Shown piece after piece: positions 24,995-35,114 of a DNA stretch of 41,160 nt. The notes beneath the pieces are model-generated. The model ran no database searches, was not told where the DNA came from, and was given only the letters and a program-made list of their open reading frames with translations. Source of the DNA: Bacteroidia bacterium (GTDB lineage Bacteria; Bacteroidota; Bacteroidia; UKL13-3); assembly GCA_025454875.1 (NCBI GenBank), contig JALONP010000024.1, positions 1 to 41,160 on the forward strand. The letters run 5' to 3'. Position 1 is the stretch's first letter. The number at the start of each line of letters is the position of its first letter. The position numbers were made by a program, and so were the translations under genes.

Positions 24995-27900
24995 ATGATT
25001 CAGAACCTGCTTAACTACTCCCGAGCCATTTTGGGTTGCCTAATAATGGTATGCTTTACACAATTGGTGTATGGACAACAGTTGTATAATATTTCTGGAA
25101 CTGCAACTGTTTTGCCAAATGAAGATGGAGTTGAATTGACGCCAGAAGCCAATACACAAGTTGGTTGGGCCTACTATAGTAGTAAATTTAACTTGTCTGT
25201 AAAAGACAGTTTGGTATTCAAAATCTTTTTAGGAGATAACAATGGAGGTGGTGCAGATGGAATGGTATTTATCATGCATAATGATGTAAGAGGGTTCTCT
25301 GCTAGAGGTTGTGCCGGAGAAACAATGGGATATGGAACCCATCCTGATGGGTTAAGTTCCGCTGAATGCGGTTTTGGAACCCGATCTGCCATTACACCTT
25401 CGTTAGCTATCGAATTTGATACTTACCCAAATAGTTTTGATCCTACTTTCGACCATATTGCTTACCTAGAAAATGGAAATGTAAACCACGGATCTAACTT
25501 TATCGATGTTGGTGGTAATTTAGATAACAATGTTGAGCATGACTTCAAACTGGTTTGGGATCCGAGTCTAAATAACCTTAAAATATACTTAGATAATACC
25601 CTGATGTTGGATACAACAAGGGATATTATCAACTCAGTTTTTGGTGGTACAGCTCAGGTTTTTTGGGGTTTTGCTGCCTCTACTGGTGGGTCAGTTAACC
25701 AACAATATTTCAGGCTAATTGATGACAATGTTATTGTGGTAACTCCCACAGTTACTTCAATAGCAAGTGGTAATTGGTCAACCCCATCTGTTTGGAGTAC
25801 GGGTGTTGTACCAAACCCTGATGACAGTATTATTATTTCGGCAAGTCATACTGTAACCATTGATCAAAATGTCTCGGCTAGGGCAATATCAGTTTTAGCT
25901 ACAGGTATTCTTCAGTTTGAAGCCACTACCAACCGGACGGTTACGCTTACAAGCGGTATGTATATTTTAACCGGTGGAACCTTACGCTCCAACCCAACTG
26001 GTGTGGCGCTGCATCAACTTAACTTAGGAGGCAACCTATCCAATGCAGGAACACTTGATTGCAATACAGGCATATCTGCAGGCTTGAACATCACATTTAA
26101 CAACGCGTTTCGAAACCAATTTTTGAATTTAACGGGCGCAACACTCACTGACTGGCGAAGATTGACCATTAACAAGGCTAATAATAACTTTGCTGTAGTA
26201 TTACAAAGCGCATTAAGCTTTACTGAAACTAACGATACATTGGTTCATACTTGGGGAAGAATTGACCTAAACGGTAACAGTTTAACCTTAGGCAGTTATT
26301 ATGAAGTAGCCAACAGCTCTTCATTTTCTGGAAGTTCAAGCTCAAACTTAACTTTGAGTGGAAGCAGTGCAACATTTAACAATATCAGTTTTTTTGCAGG
26401 AGCGCAAGTGCTCAATAACTTTACAGTTAGTAGGAATGCTGGTTTGGGTACTGCGTTAACGGTAAATGGTGTTTATACCTCAAGTGTTGGCTCCTTAACC
26501 CAAGGCACTTCTTTAGCATTAAATGGAAACATTGTTTTATCAGGCGGAACAATTACGGTGGGTACCAATACATTAACAATTGGTAGCAATTCTATAACAA
26601 GATCGGCTGGAGGCATTAATCCTGGCACTGGAACAATAACCTTTAATAATTCGAGTGCACTTGTGGTGCCAGTTTCTTTATTTACAGCTGCCTTGAATAA
26701 TTTAACCATCGCGTCTTCTGGCGGGGTTACACTTTCGGAGAATTTATCGGTTAATGCTACAACTACACTTACTTCAGGTACACTCAGCGTAGGTGCAAAT
26801 ACTCTAACCGCTGCAAATTGGGTTAATAATGGAGGTCAACTAAGCACTACGAGTGGAGGTGTCACCTTTAACGGAGCTACCAGAACAATTGGAGGTACTG
26901 CGAGTACCAATTTTGGAGTGTTGACTGTTGCGAACAATACCACAGTAACAATGAACAACAGCAACAGTTGCGCTTCATTTGTGTTTGCTACTGGGGCCAA
27001 TGCCAGCACATTCACACATGGTACAGGGGCTGTTCTCACGGTGAATGGAGCGGTTACCATACCAAACCCTTCTGCGAGCGTTGTGAAAAATTGGGCCATT
27101 AATGCTGGAAGCGCAACTATTTCTGGAAATGTGAACATTGGAAATAACTCGTCAACACTGAATCAAGTTGCAAGAATTACTGTTACTACAGGTAGCATAA
27201 CAATTTTAGGAAACCTGGTTTTTTCTTCTAGTAACAATCCCAATGCTAATTTGAATATCAATACCGCTGGTGCCACAGTCAATCTTGCAGGGGTTTTTTC
27301 TAATATCACCCAAGGCAGTATTACTGCGAGTGCAACAAGTAATTTTAACTTCAATGGTACGGTGAATCAAATTATCCCGATGGCCAATACCAATATTACA
27401 TTTGGAAATTTGATAATCAATAACACTAATGTAAATGGTGCCACTGTGAATGGAAATATTTCAACGGCTAGGCTATTGGGGAATATATCGGTGAATAGCG
27501 GATTGTTTAGAACGGGTGGTGTGTCTGTCACCATGTCGAACGGTAGAAGTATCACGGTTGAATCTGGAGCAACATTCAATGCGGGAAGGTCAGTTATTTC
27601 TTTTGGTACTGGAACAAAATCGTTCACTATTAACGGCACGTTAATTAGTTCAAATCTTGTTGGCTTTTCAGGATCTGCAACAGCAACGATTAATTCTACA
27701 AATGCGCCAACATTCGCGCTTACCAATGGCACCTTTATATTTGACTCTTCGGGTGCGCAAGTGGTTACGAGCAGGACAGATTATGGCAATGTTATTTTAT
27801 CAAACGGAAGTAAAACCATCAGTGCAGGTAGTTTTACTGTTGGTAATTTAACCATTAATACAGGAGCCACATATAATGGTGGTACAAACAACCCAACACT

Positions 27901-30900
27901 TACTGTAAATGGTAATTTTACAAATAATGGAACATTTACCTCTGGAACCAATGTAACTACTTTTGCTGGCAACGCGCCTCAAACGATCGGAGGTACAACA
28001 GCAACAACGTTTAGCGGGAATGTTTCTTTCTCAGGAACAGGTCAGGCTACATTATCCAACAATATCAGTGTGGCTGCTAATCGTACCCTCACTGTTAATG
28101 CGAATAAGACATTGGACCTTGGATTATTTACAGCTAATGCTGCTAACACCACCAATACGTTGGTTCTTTCGGGTACGTTAAAATTAGGAGCAGCTACTGG
28201 CGGGCAAACAGGAAGTAATTTCCCTACAGGATACAATACAATTACCATTAATGCTGGAAGTACAGTTGAATACAATGGTGCTAATACAATAACCCAAACT
28301 GTTTATTCATCCGGAACAACGGCTTATTCCAATCTTATACTAACTAACGGAACGGGTTCTGGAACCGCTTTCAAACGTTCAACTGCTAGTTTTTCTGTGG
28401 GCTCTACATTTGAAGTGAAATCAGGGGTGCAGTTTACGCCCGCTGCTTTGAATGTAATTAGTGGAGCGGGTTCCCTCATAGGCAATGGAGCCATTGATGT
28501 TACAAACAGTCCTAATAACGTAGCGACCCAATATACTTTAACAAGAACAGGATTTTCAGGCACAATTGGAACAGGTTTTAGTGGAGCAATTGCAGGAGGA
28601 ACATATTCCAACCTAACACTAACAGGAACTGGGGTGCAAGCATTATCGGGAAATATTATTGTAACAGGAAGTTTAACCATTGGATCAGGTACACAAATAG
28701 ATCCAACCACAAGTGATTTTAGCATTACATTAAGTGGCAATTGGGTAAATAATGGCAATGGTATTAGTACCCAAGCAGGCAGTTCGGTGATATTTAACGG
28801 AACAAACCAAACGATTAGTGGCAATACGACTAGCTTCAATAGTTTAACCATTAGTTCAGGTACAACCACGTTAGCGGTTAATACAACCATTCTCGAGAAC
28901 CTTACTGTATCTGCTGGAGCAACCTTAAGCTTAGGTACATTTACCTGCAACCGTTCAACGAGTGGTGGAACCCTTACGGTTGCAGGTTTATTGCAAGTTG
29001 CCGGAGCAAATAACTTCCCTGCTAATTTTACTACCAGAACAATGACAGGCGGTACGGTAGAGTTTAATGGTTTAAATTCTGTTACACAGCAAATTGGAAC
29101 GGGATTTACTTATAATAATTTGTTGCTCACCAACGGCAGTGGAACAGGAAATGCTGCTAAAACAAGTGCGGGCAACTTCACAGTGAATGGTAATTTAACC
29201 ATTTCGGAGAATTGTACGTTTACCCCCGCTGCTGCCAATGTCGTGAGTGGAACAGGTACTTTAACGGGAAATGGCACAATTGCGATTACAAGAACAGCCG
29301 CAACTCCTGATTTAAATTCACAATACAACCTAACGAATAGGGTGTTAACAGGTTTAACCGCGAATTACTCGGCTGCAGCAGCTCAAACAATCAATGCACA
29401 TACCTATGGGAACCTTTTGTTAAGCGGAAGCAACACAAAAACAATAAGCGGTGGAGCAGTATCCGTAAATGGCACGCTTACAATCAATACGGGAATAACC
29501 TTAGCCACAGGTGGCAACAATATCAATATTGGGGTAAATTGGGTGAATGATGGAACATTTTCTGGAACGGGCACTGTAACATTCAATGGTTCGAGCAACC
29601 AAAGTATTTCGGGCACAAGTACAACTCCTTTTAATAACTTAACAATTAGCAATAGTGGATCGGATAGCGTATTTGTTGCTTCCAATATCACCGTAAGTGG
29701 TAACTTAACGGTAAATGCTAATTCTACGTTGGTTCCATCCGCTACCGCTACGGTTGGTGGAACAGGAACTTTATTGGGATCGGGTGCTATTTTGGTAAGC
29801 AGCACAGCTGCAACTCCGTTAACAACCCAGTACACAATTACCAATCGTACACTTACAAGTTTATCAGTTAATTACGAATCAACAACTGCTTCTACCATTA
29901 CCGCGGCTTCTTATGGAAGTTTGTTAATTACAGGAAGCAGGGGAGGTAATTCAGTTACCTTAGCATCAGGCACAATTGGAATTGCCAATACCTTTTCACC
30001 AGCAGTCGAATTTACCTCGGGTAGTTACATCACAACAGGCAATACGATAGACTTTAATGGCAGTTCTTCGCAAACAATTCCTTCCTTTAACTATCAGAAT
30101 TTAACCATAAGTGGATCTAGAGGAGGTAATACAGTAACACTGGCTGCAGATACAATTGGCGTTGTTGGGGTATTATCATTCACAGCTACCAATCTGAGCT
30201 ATGGAATTACAGGCAGTACTATTGAATTTAGAGGTTCAGGAGCACAAACAATCCCTGCGTTTAACTATTTTAACTTATTGATAAGTCAAGCAAGAGGTGG
30301 CGCAAATATCACCCTCGCTACTGGAACAATTGGGGTAGCTGGAGCGGCTTCACTTACAGCAACAGGAATAGGTTCAATTGTAAACGCAGGCAATACAATG
30401 GATTTTAATGGATCAAGTTCTTTTGAAATTCCACCATTGAGTTTAAACAACCTAGTTGTTTCTGGCAATAAAAATGGAGGCGTTGTGACCCTTGCTCCTG
30501 GAACCATTTCTGTAGCAGGTTCATTTATTAATACGGCCACTAATGTTGGAAGTTATGTTACCACCAACAATACCTTTCAATACTCTGGCAGTGGAACACA
30601 AACAATTGCAGCATTTGGGTATAATAATCTGAGTTCTACAAATGCTGACCGAATTTTATCGGCCACAGCAGATATTCAAATAGCCGGAACGTTTACCCCA
30701 GGAACTGGAAACTACACAACAACTAACTCAACAGTTGTTTTTAATGGAAGTGCCTCACAAACGATACCTCCACTAAACTATTTTAATTTAACCTCAACCT
30801 CAACGGGTTCAAGAACCTTCGGAACCGCAGATACGATTCAAATTGCCGGAACATTTACCCCAGGTACTAATAGTTACACAACGGTAAATTCCACCGTTGA

Positions 30901-33900
30901 GTTTCAAGGCACATCAGCACAATCTATCCCTGCGTTTAATTATCATAATTTGGTAGTAAGCAATAATAGAGGTACAAATAATATTACCCTTGCTTCTGGC
31001 ACCATCGGTGTTGGAGGTACATTCACCAACAATGCTAGCTTCACAAGCGGAGGATTTGTTAGTACAAATAATACCATCAACTATAATGGTTCGGGGCCAC
31101 AGTCTGTAGCAGCATTCAATTACAACAACTTAACAATTTCTGGCCCACGCACTGCTGGAGATATCACATTCCCTGCGGCAGTCGTTGGGATAGCAGGAGT
31201 TTTTAATCCAAGTGCAGCTTTTTCTTCAGGCACTTACATCACTTCCTCTGGAACGATTAATTATAATGGGAGCAGCAATCAAAGCATAACTGGGTTTACT
31301 TACAATAATTTAAGCTTAAATGGAGGCAGCACCAAACTGGCAGTTGGTTTACTTACCATTAACGGATTACTTGATATTGGGTCAGGTGTATTGTCACTTG
31401 GAACATCTAATCTTATTCTGAATGGTACGTATTCGAGCAGCGGTTCAATAAGTGGAACATCTTCGTCAAGGTTAATTATTAACGGAACGGGAGCCTTGTC
31501 TGCATTCTCATTTCAAAGTGGCGGACAAGCATTAAAAACATTAATCTTAAACAGGACTTCAGGTAATTTTATTTTAGGATCGAATATTGCCATTGCGGAT
31601 TCGCTTACCCTTACAAATGGAAATGTGATCATCGGTTCGCAAACACTTACTATTAATGGAGTTATTACGCGTACAAATGGATTGCTGCAAGCAGGCTCTA
31701 CGTCAAATCTGAGTATTGGTGGTTCAGGCACTTTAAACAATCTATTATTTGTTACCGGAACAGATTCATTTAACAATGTTACGATTAACCGTTTAAGCAG
31801 TGGTCTTGTTTCGCTTGCAAGCAGTTGGAAAATTGGGGGAGTCCTTACATTAACACAAGGGTCATTAGCTATTGGCAACAACACATTGATTTTAAATGGA
31901 ACATCGACTAGAACAAATGGGTTCTTGGCTGGAAGTGCCAATTCAAATTTAACTATTGGTGGTACGACAGGAGGAGAATTTGGCTTTATTGCATTTGCTA
32001 CCGGAGACGAAACCTTGCAAAACTTAACCATAAATAGGTCTGGAGTAAATGCGAATGTTACGTTAGCAAGCAACCTTACGGTTAACAATGTTTTGGAAAG
32101 AACAAATGGATCATTTACGTTAGGCATAAATACCCTCACCTTAAACGGAACAGTAACAGGACCGAATGGATTTGTGGGTAGCAATAGTTCAAGCATTGTA
32201 ATTGGGGGGAGTGGTAATTTTGGCACATTAAGACTTGTAACCAATACCAATTTATTGAACCTAACAATTAATAGAAGCTCCTCTGGTTCTGTTACTTTAG
32301 GAAGTAATTTAGGAATTGCGTCAACGGGTGGGATTACGCTAAGTAATGGAGTATTGGTCTTAAATGGAAATACCTTAACCATAAATGGTAACCATTCACG
32401 CACTAGCGGTACAATAACAGGAAGCAATACTTCAACAATTGTACTAAGGAGGGGGCTTCCTTTTTCAAGTGCACTTGCATTTACCGCAGGGGCACAAGAA
32501 CTTGGTGTACTCACAGTGAATGGGGCGGGTGGTTCTTTTCCTCTTGGTAGCGACCTCACTGTTCTAACAACCCTCAATATGAACCAAGGTGTCTTGAGTA
32601 TTAATAACCAAACGCTAACAATCGAGGGACAGATTAGTGGTACGAATGCTACTTTTAGTGGGAGCTTGAATTCGAGCTTGGTTATTAATGGAACAGGTCC
32701 GCTAACAGCGTCTAGCATTGGTTTCACTACTGGAGCTCGAGAGTTAAATACATTTACCTTTAACCGGGCTGGTGCTTCACTTAATTTAAGTAGCGATTTG
32801 GCCATTTCAAATATTGGAAATTTCGAAGAAGGTACATTGAACTTAAATGGAAACACCCTCACACTTCAAGGGACTGTTAATCGAACAAATGGATTGATTA
32901 ATGCTTCTGGAGTGAATTCAACAATCGCAATGAATGGAAGTGTTTCGCAAATCATTGCTGATGATATTTTTGTAGACACCCTTGTACGTAACCTAACCAT
33001 AAACAATGCATCTGGGGTAAGCATGGTTGGTAAAATAAAACTTACAGGGATATTAACACCAACTGCTGGAACCCTCACCACAAATGATAACTTGGTATTA
33101 ATCAGCAACGCTTCTGGAACCGGAAGAATTGCAGCTGGCTCTGGGTCATATATTACAGGAGATGTTACAGCCCAGCGTTTTGTTGATTCTACCGGCAGAA
33201 GGTGGCGCTTTATGGCAAGTCCAGTAACAGGCACAACTGTGCAAGATTGGCAAGATGAAACACATATTACTGGCCCTGGTGGTGCTGTAAACGGTTTTGA
33301 TCCAAGCAGCAATAACACGCCTAGTATTTTTAGCTACAATGAATCATTACCTGGTGATTTAAATCAAGGTTTTGTTGCTCCAACAAATATCAATCAAGGT
33401 TTAGGAGTGGGCGTGGGTTACCGGATATTCATCAGAGGAGACAGAACTCCATCTAGGTTAACAGGATCACTCTCTACGCAAGGCGCAGTTACACTTGATT
33501 TGGTGGGTCCTGTGAATATAGGCGATATCTCCATGCCAGTTACATATACTTCACATAATGGTGTTGCAAACGATGGTTGGAATCTACTTGGTAATCCTTA
33601 CCCTTGTGATTACGATTGGAATGCATACCATGATGCTGGCAGGAATGATGTTATTGATTCAACAACGGGCACAAATTATACAAAAATTAGCCCAGTGATT
33701 TATGTATTAAATGCAATCTCTAACGGTTATGATTCTTACAATGCAAAATCAAATATTGGTATTGGTGCATTGTCAGGCGGGATTATTCCGCATGGGGCTG
33801 CTTTTTGGGTGAAAGCAACGGCATTGTCTCCTTCAATGACTTTTGTAGAACCTTACAAAACAAATTTAAGTGCAGGCAATATTTACAAAGCTGAGAATAC

Positions 33901-34876
33901 GGCCTTTAGAATCAAGTTGATTAGAGATGGTATCAACACGGATGAACTCGCAGTGAAATACATGACCGGGAGTATGGTAAATTTTGATGGTTATGATATT
34001 CAAAAATTATCTGGGGCCGTTAATATATCTGCTTATGGAGCAGACAGCATATTGCTCGCAGCCACAGTGAGGCCAATTCCTTTGGGCAATGATACCATTA
34101 GATTACGCATTGCAGTGGGGTCAAGTGCATCTATGAATGGAACATACACACTTGATTTTCGTAATACAGAATCAATCTCCTTACTCGACCAGCTCTGGCT
34201 GGTAGACAACTATTTGGGTACCATAACAGACTTGCAATTAAATCCTACATACACGTTTACGATTACTACGAGTATCTCAGCCACGCAGGGCTCAGGTCGT
34301 TTCTATTTGGTAGTTGGAAATAATAGCCAATTGCCAGTTACGTTGATTCAATTTAGGGCCCGTTCTATAGATGGTCAGAAGGTTGGCTTGACATGGAGTA
34401 CCGCTCAAGAAATAAACAATAAAGGATTTACGGTTGAGCGAAGTATTGACGGTAAAACGTTCAATCCAATTGGTTTTGTTGATGGTAAAGGAAATGCAAA
34501 TAGGCTTTCAAACTACTCATTTGACGATTTGGTTCCAGAAGCAAACAATTTTTATCGCTTGGCGCAAATTGATTTTAGCGGGGATACCTATTATTCACAA
34601 GTGATTCAAGTGAAATTAAACAACAAAACTACCGACCAAGTGTTGATTTCACCAAATCCTGTAAGAAGTGGTGGTACGATCAGTTTGCAATCTGGAGATA
34701 GGCAACTGAAAGGCTATCGAATTCTTGATTACAATGGTCAATTCCTTCAAGAAGGGTTTATACAAAACCAATCGAATGAATTGTTAATTCAAAATTGGCC
34801 AACAGGAGTGTACTTTTTACAATTACTACTGGAGGACGATACCTTGATTGAGGAAAAGTTAGTTATTGCAGATTAG
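24995..34876 (+). CDS. Giant T9SS-secreted lectin/beta-repeat surface protein (probable adhesin)
   Basis: A 3293-residue protein with a signal peptide (MIQNLLNYSRAILGCLIMVC). Residues about 30-245 form an L-type (legume-like) lectin domain with ADGMVFIMHN, IEFDTYPN near residue 140 and FDHIAYLENGNVNH, the usual metal/sugar-binding region. A SGNWSTPSVWS module follows near 259. Residues about 270-2720 are Gly/Thr/Ser/Asn-rich beta-strand repeats of several classes (listed separately), probably a long beta-solenoid stalk. Near 2730-3010 is a Bacteroidota domain with RWRFMASP and GWNLLGNPYP. A FnIII-like segment (about 3110-3205) and a type A sorting domain (ISPNPV to KLVIAD) end the protein. 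It is predicted to be exported by T9SS and to bind glycans or surfaces (inference). Modules are shared with the next gene. Confidence 0.9.
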   Translation: MIQNLLNYSRAILGCLIMVCFTQLVYGQQLYNISGTATVLPNEDGVELTPEANTQVGWAYYSSKFNLSVKDSLVFKIFLGDNNGGGADGMVFIMHNDVRGFSARGCAGETMGYGTHPDGLSSAECGFGTRSAITPSLAIEFDTYPNSFDPTFDHIAYLENGNVNHGSNFIDVGGNLDNNVEHDFKLVWDPSLNNLKIYLDNTLMLDTTRDIINSVFGGTAQVFWGFAASTGGSVNQQYFRLIDDNVIVVTPTVTSIASGNWSTPSVWSTGVVPNPDDSIIISASHTVTIDQNVSARAISVLATGILQFEATTNRTVTLTSGMYILTGGTLRSNPTGVALHQLNLGGNLSNAGTLDCNTGISAGLNITFNNAFRNQFLNLTGATLTDWRRLTINKANNNFAVVLQSALSFTETNDTLVHTWGRIDLNGNSLTLGSYYEVANSSSFSGSSSSNLTLSGSSATFNNISFFAGAQVLNNFTVSRNAGLGTALTVNGVYTSSVGSLTQGTSLALNGNIVLSGGTITVGTNTLTIGSNSITRSAGGINPGTGTITFNNSSALVVPVSLFTAALNNLTIASSGGVTLSENLSVNATTTLTSGTLSVGANTLTAANWVNNGGQLSTTSGGVTFNGATRTIGGTASTNFGVLTVANNTTVTMNNSNSCASFVFATGANASTFTHGTGAVLTVNGAVTIPNPSASVVKNWAINAGSATISGNVNIGNNSSTLNQVARITVTTGSITILGNLVFSSSNNPNANLNINTAGATVNLAGVFSNITQGSITASATSNFNFNGTVNQIIPMANTNITFGNLIINNTNVNGATVNGNISTARLLGNISVNSGLFRTGGVSVTMSNGRSITVESGATFNAGRSVISFGTGTKSFTINGTLISSNLVGFSGSATATINSTNAPTFALTNGTFIFDSSGAQVVTSRTDYGNVILSNGSKTISAGSFTVGNLTINTGATYNGGTNNPTLTVNGNFTNNGTFTSGTNVTTFAGNAPQTIGGTTATTFSGNVSFSGTGQATLSNNISVAANRTLTVNANKTLDLGLFTANAANTTNTLVLSGTLKLGAATGGQTGSNFPTGYNTITINAGSTVEYNGANTITQTVYSSGTTAYSNLILTNGTGSGTAFKRSTASFSVGSTFEVKSGVQFTPAALNVISGAGSLIGNGAIDVTNSPNNVATQYTLTRTGFSGTIGTGFSGAIAGGTYSNLTLTGTGVQALSGNIIVTGSLTIGSGTQIDPTTSDFSITLSGNWVNNGNGISTQAGSSVIFNGTNQTISGNTTSFNSLTISSGTTTLAVNTTILENLTVSAGATLSLGTFTCNRSTSGGTLTVAGLLQVAGANNFPANFTTRTMTGGTVEFNGLNSVTQQIGTGFTYNNLLLTNGSGTGNAAKTSAGNFTVNGNLTISENCTFTPAAANVVSGTGTLTGNGTIAITRTAATPDLNSQYNLTNRVLTGLTANYSAAAAQTINAHTYGNLLLSGSNTKTISGGAVSVNGTLTINTGITLATGGNNINIGVNWVNDGTFSGTGTVTFNGSSNQSISGTSTTPFNNLTISNSGSDSVFVASNITVSGNLTVNANSTLVPSATATVGGTGTLLGSGAILVSSTAATPLTTQYTITNRTLTSLSVNYESTTASTITAASYGSLLITGSRGGNSVTLASGTIGIANTFSPAVEFTSGSYITTGNTIDFNGSSSQTIPSFNYQNLTISGSRGGNTVTLAADTIGVVGVLSFTATNLSYGITGSTIEFRGSGAQTIPAFNYFNLLISQARGGANITLATGTIGVAGAASLTATGIGSIVNAGNTMDFNGSSSFEIPPLSLNNLVVSGNKNGGVVTLAPGTISVAGSFINTATNVGSYVTTNNTFQYSGSGTQTIAAFGYNNLSSTNADRILSATADIQIAGTFTPGTGNYTTTNSTVVFNGSASQTIPPLNYFNLTSTSTGSRTFGTADTIQIAGTFTPGTNSYTTVNSTVEFQGTSAQSIPAFNYHNLVVSNNRGTNNITLASGTIGVGGTFTNNASFTSGGFVSTNNTINYNGSGPQSVAAFNYNNLTISGPRTAGDITFPAAVVGIAGVFNPSAAFSSGTYITSSGTINYNGSSNQSITGFTYNNLSLNGGSTKLAVGLLTINGLLDIGSGVLSLGTSNLILNGTYSSSGSISGTSSSRLIINGTGALSAFSFQSGGQALKTLILNRTSGNFILGSNIAIADSLTLTNGNVIIGSQTLTINGVITRTNGLLQAGSTSNLSIGGSGTLNNLLFVTGTDSFNNVTINRLSSGLVSLASSWKIGGVLTLTQGSLAIGNNTLILNGTSTRTNGFLAGSANSNLTIGGTTGGEFGFIAFATGDETLQNLTINRSGVNANVTLASNLTVNNVLERTNGSFTLGINTLTLNGTVTGPNGFVGSNSSSIVIGGSGNFGTLRLVTNTNLLNLTINRSSSGSVTLGSNLGIASTGGITLSNGVLVLNGNTLTINGNHSRTSGTITGSNTSTIVLRRGLPFSSALAFTAGAQELGVLTVNGAGGSFPLGSDLTVLTTLNMNQGVLSINNQTLTIEGQISGTNATFSGSLNSSLVINGTGPLTASSIGFTTGARELNTFTFNRAGASLNLSSDLAISNIGNFEEGTLNLNGNTLTLQGTVNRTNGLINASGVNSTIAMNGSVSQIIADDIFVDTLVRNLTINNASGVSMVGKIKLTGILTPTAGTLTTNDNLVLISNASGTGRIAAGSGSYITGDVTAQRFVDSTGRRWRFMASPVTGTTVQDWQDETHITGPGGAVNGFDPSSNNTPSIFSYNESLPGDLNQGFVAPTNINQGLGVGVGYRIFIRGDRTPSRLTGSLSTQGAVTLDLVGPVNIGDISMPVTYTSHNGVANDGWNLLGNPYPCDYDWNAYHDAGRNDVIDSTTGTNYTKISPVIYVLNAISNGYDSYNAKSNIGIGALSGGIIPHGAAFWVKATALSPSMTFVEPYKTNLSAGNIYKAENTAFRIKLIRDGINTDELAVKYMTGSMVNFDGYDIQKLSGAVNISAYGADSILLAATVRPIPLGNDTIRLRIAVGSSASMNGTYTLDFRNTESISLLDQLWLVDNYLGTITDLQLNPTYTFTITTSISATQGSGRFYLVVGNNSQLPVTLIQFRARSIDGQKVGLTWSTAQEINNKGFTVERSIDGKTFNPIGFVDGKGNANRLSNYSFDDLVPEANNFYRLAQIDFSGDTYYSQVIQVKLNNKTTDQVLISPNPVRSGGTISLQSGDRQLKGYRILDYNGQFLQEGFIQNQSNELLIQNWPTGVYFLQLLLEDDTLIEEKLVIAD
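27430..28560 (+). repeat. Module in the first giant gene homologous to the super-repeat of the second giant gene
   Basis: The encoded residues match the second protein almost colinearly for about 370 residues. Shared landmarks are SFGTGTK..TINGT, TGATYNGG/TGATYNGA, GNFTNNGTFTSGT, GGQTGSNFP, LTNGTGSGTA/LTNGSGSGTA and FTPAA.NVISG.G. The closest matching stretch in the second gene is about 36880-37930. DNA identity is only moderate, so the duplication is old. Confidence 0.75.
29909..31320 (+). repeat. 53-60-residue repeat class, nine units, inside the first giant gene
   Basis: Nine units are marked by a (F/L)NYxNL anchor at about 29909, 30087, 30259, 30436, 30614, 30772, 30935, 31115 and 31295, spaced 158-180 bases and in frame. 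A typical unit reads TIxFNGSSSQTIPxFNYxNL, then a Gly/Arg turn, then VTLAxGTIGVAGxF. The units with SGSRGGN are the most alike. Confidence 0.8.
31400..32970 (+). repeat. About 81-residue repeat class, six units, inside the first giant gene
   Basis: Six units carry an LxNLTINR-like anchor at about 31532, 31769, 32015, 32251, 32501 and 32743, spaced 236-250 bases. Each unit continues with LASNLxIxxxLTLTxG, then LxIGxNTLTLNGTxxRTNG and a SNSxLxIGGSG segment. This class is distinct from the 53-60-residue class just before it. Confidence 0.8.
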
Positions 34877-35056
34877 GATTTCATATAGATTAAGCTGTTG
34901 TTTTTGCTAAATAAGTGGTTGTAAAAGCAGATGTTTTGTAAATATCAAGAGTTTCTAGTTGATGCAACCTGAATTTACAAATTGTCATCCTAATAATGGG
35001 TTTTAGCATTAAATAGTGCTGACTAAGGGATTTAATGCAACATTAACCTGTATGCA

Positions 35057-35088
35057 TTGGTATTGAGTCGTATTTTGGTATATTTTTG
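35057..35088 (+). promoter_or_regulatory. Promoter for the second giant surface protein
   Basis: TATTTTTG (35081-35088) matches TAnnTTTG exactly, with TTG at 35057-35059 (21 nt before). Start near 35094 leaves a leader of about 21 nt. The 238-base gap after the first giant gene (34877-35114) shows no hairpin terminator and no other gene. Confidence 0.65.
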
Positions 35089-35114
35089 CTTGATTTTTAG
35101 ATAAGTATATATTG

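Noticed and set aside
26473-33318. Long minus-strand open frames (up to 449 codons, 31513-32862) opposite the first giant gene, and similar ones opposite the second
   Set aside because: They are by-products of the repetitive Thr/Asn/Gly/Ser codons on the plus strand, which rarely make stops in that antisense frame. Their translations are Val/Pro/Leu-rich mirror repeats with no domain and no promoter.
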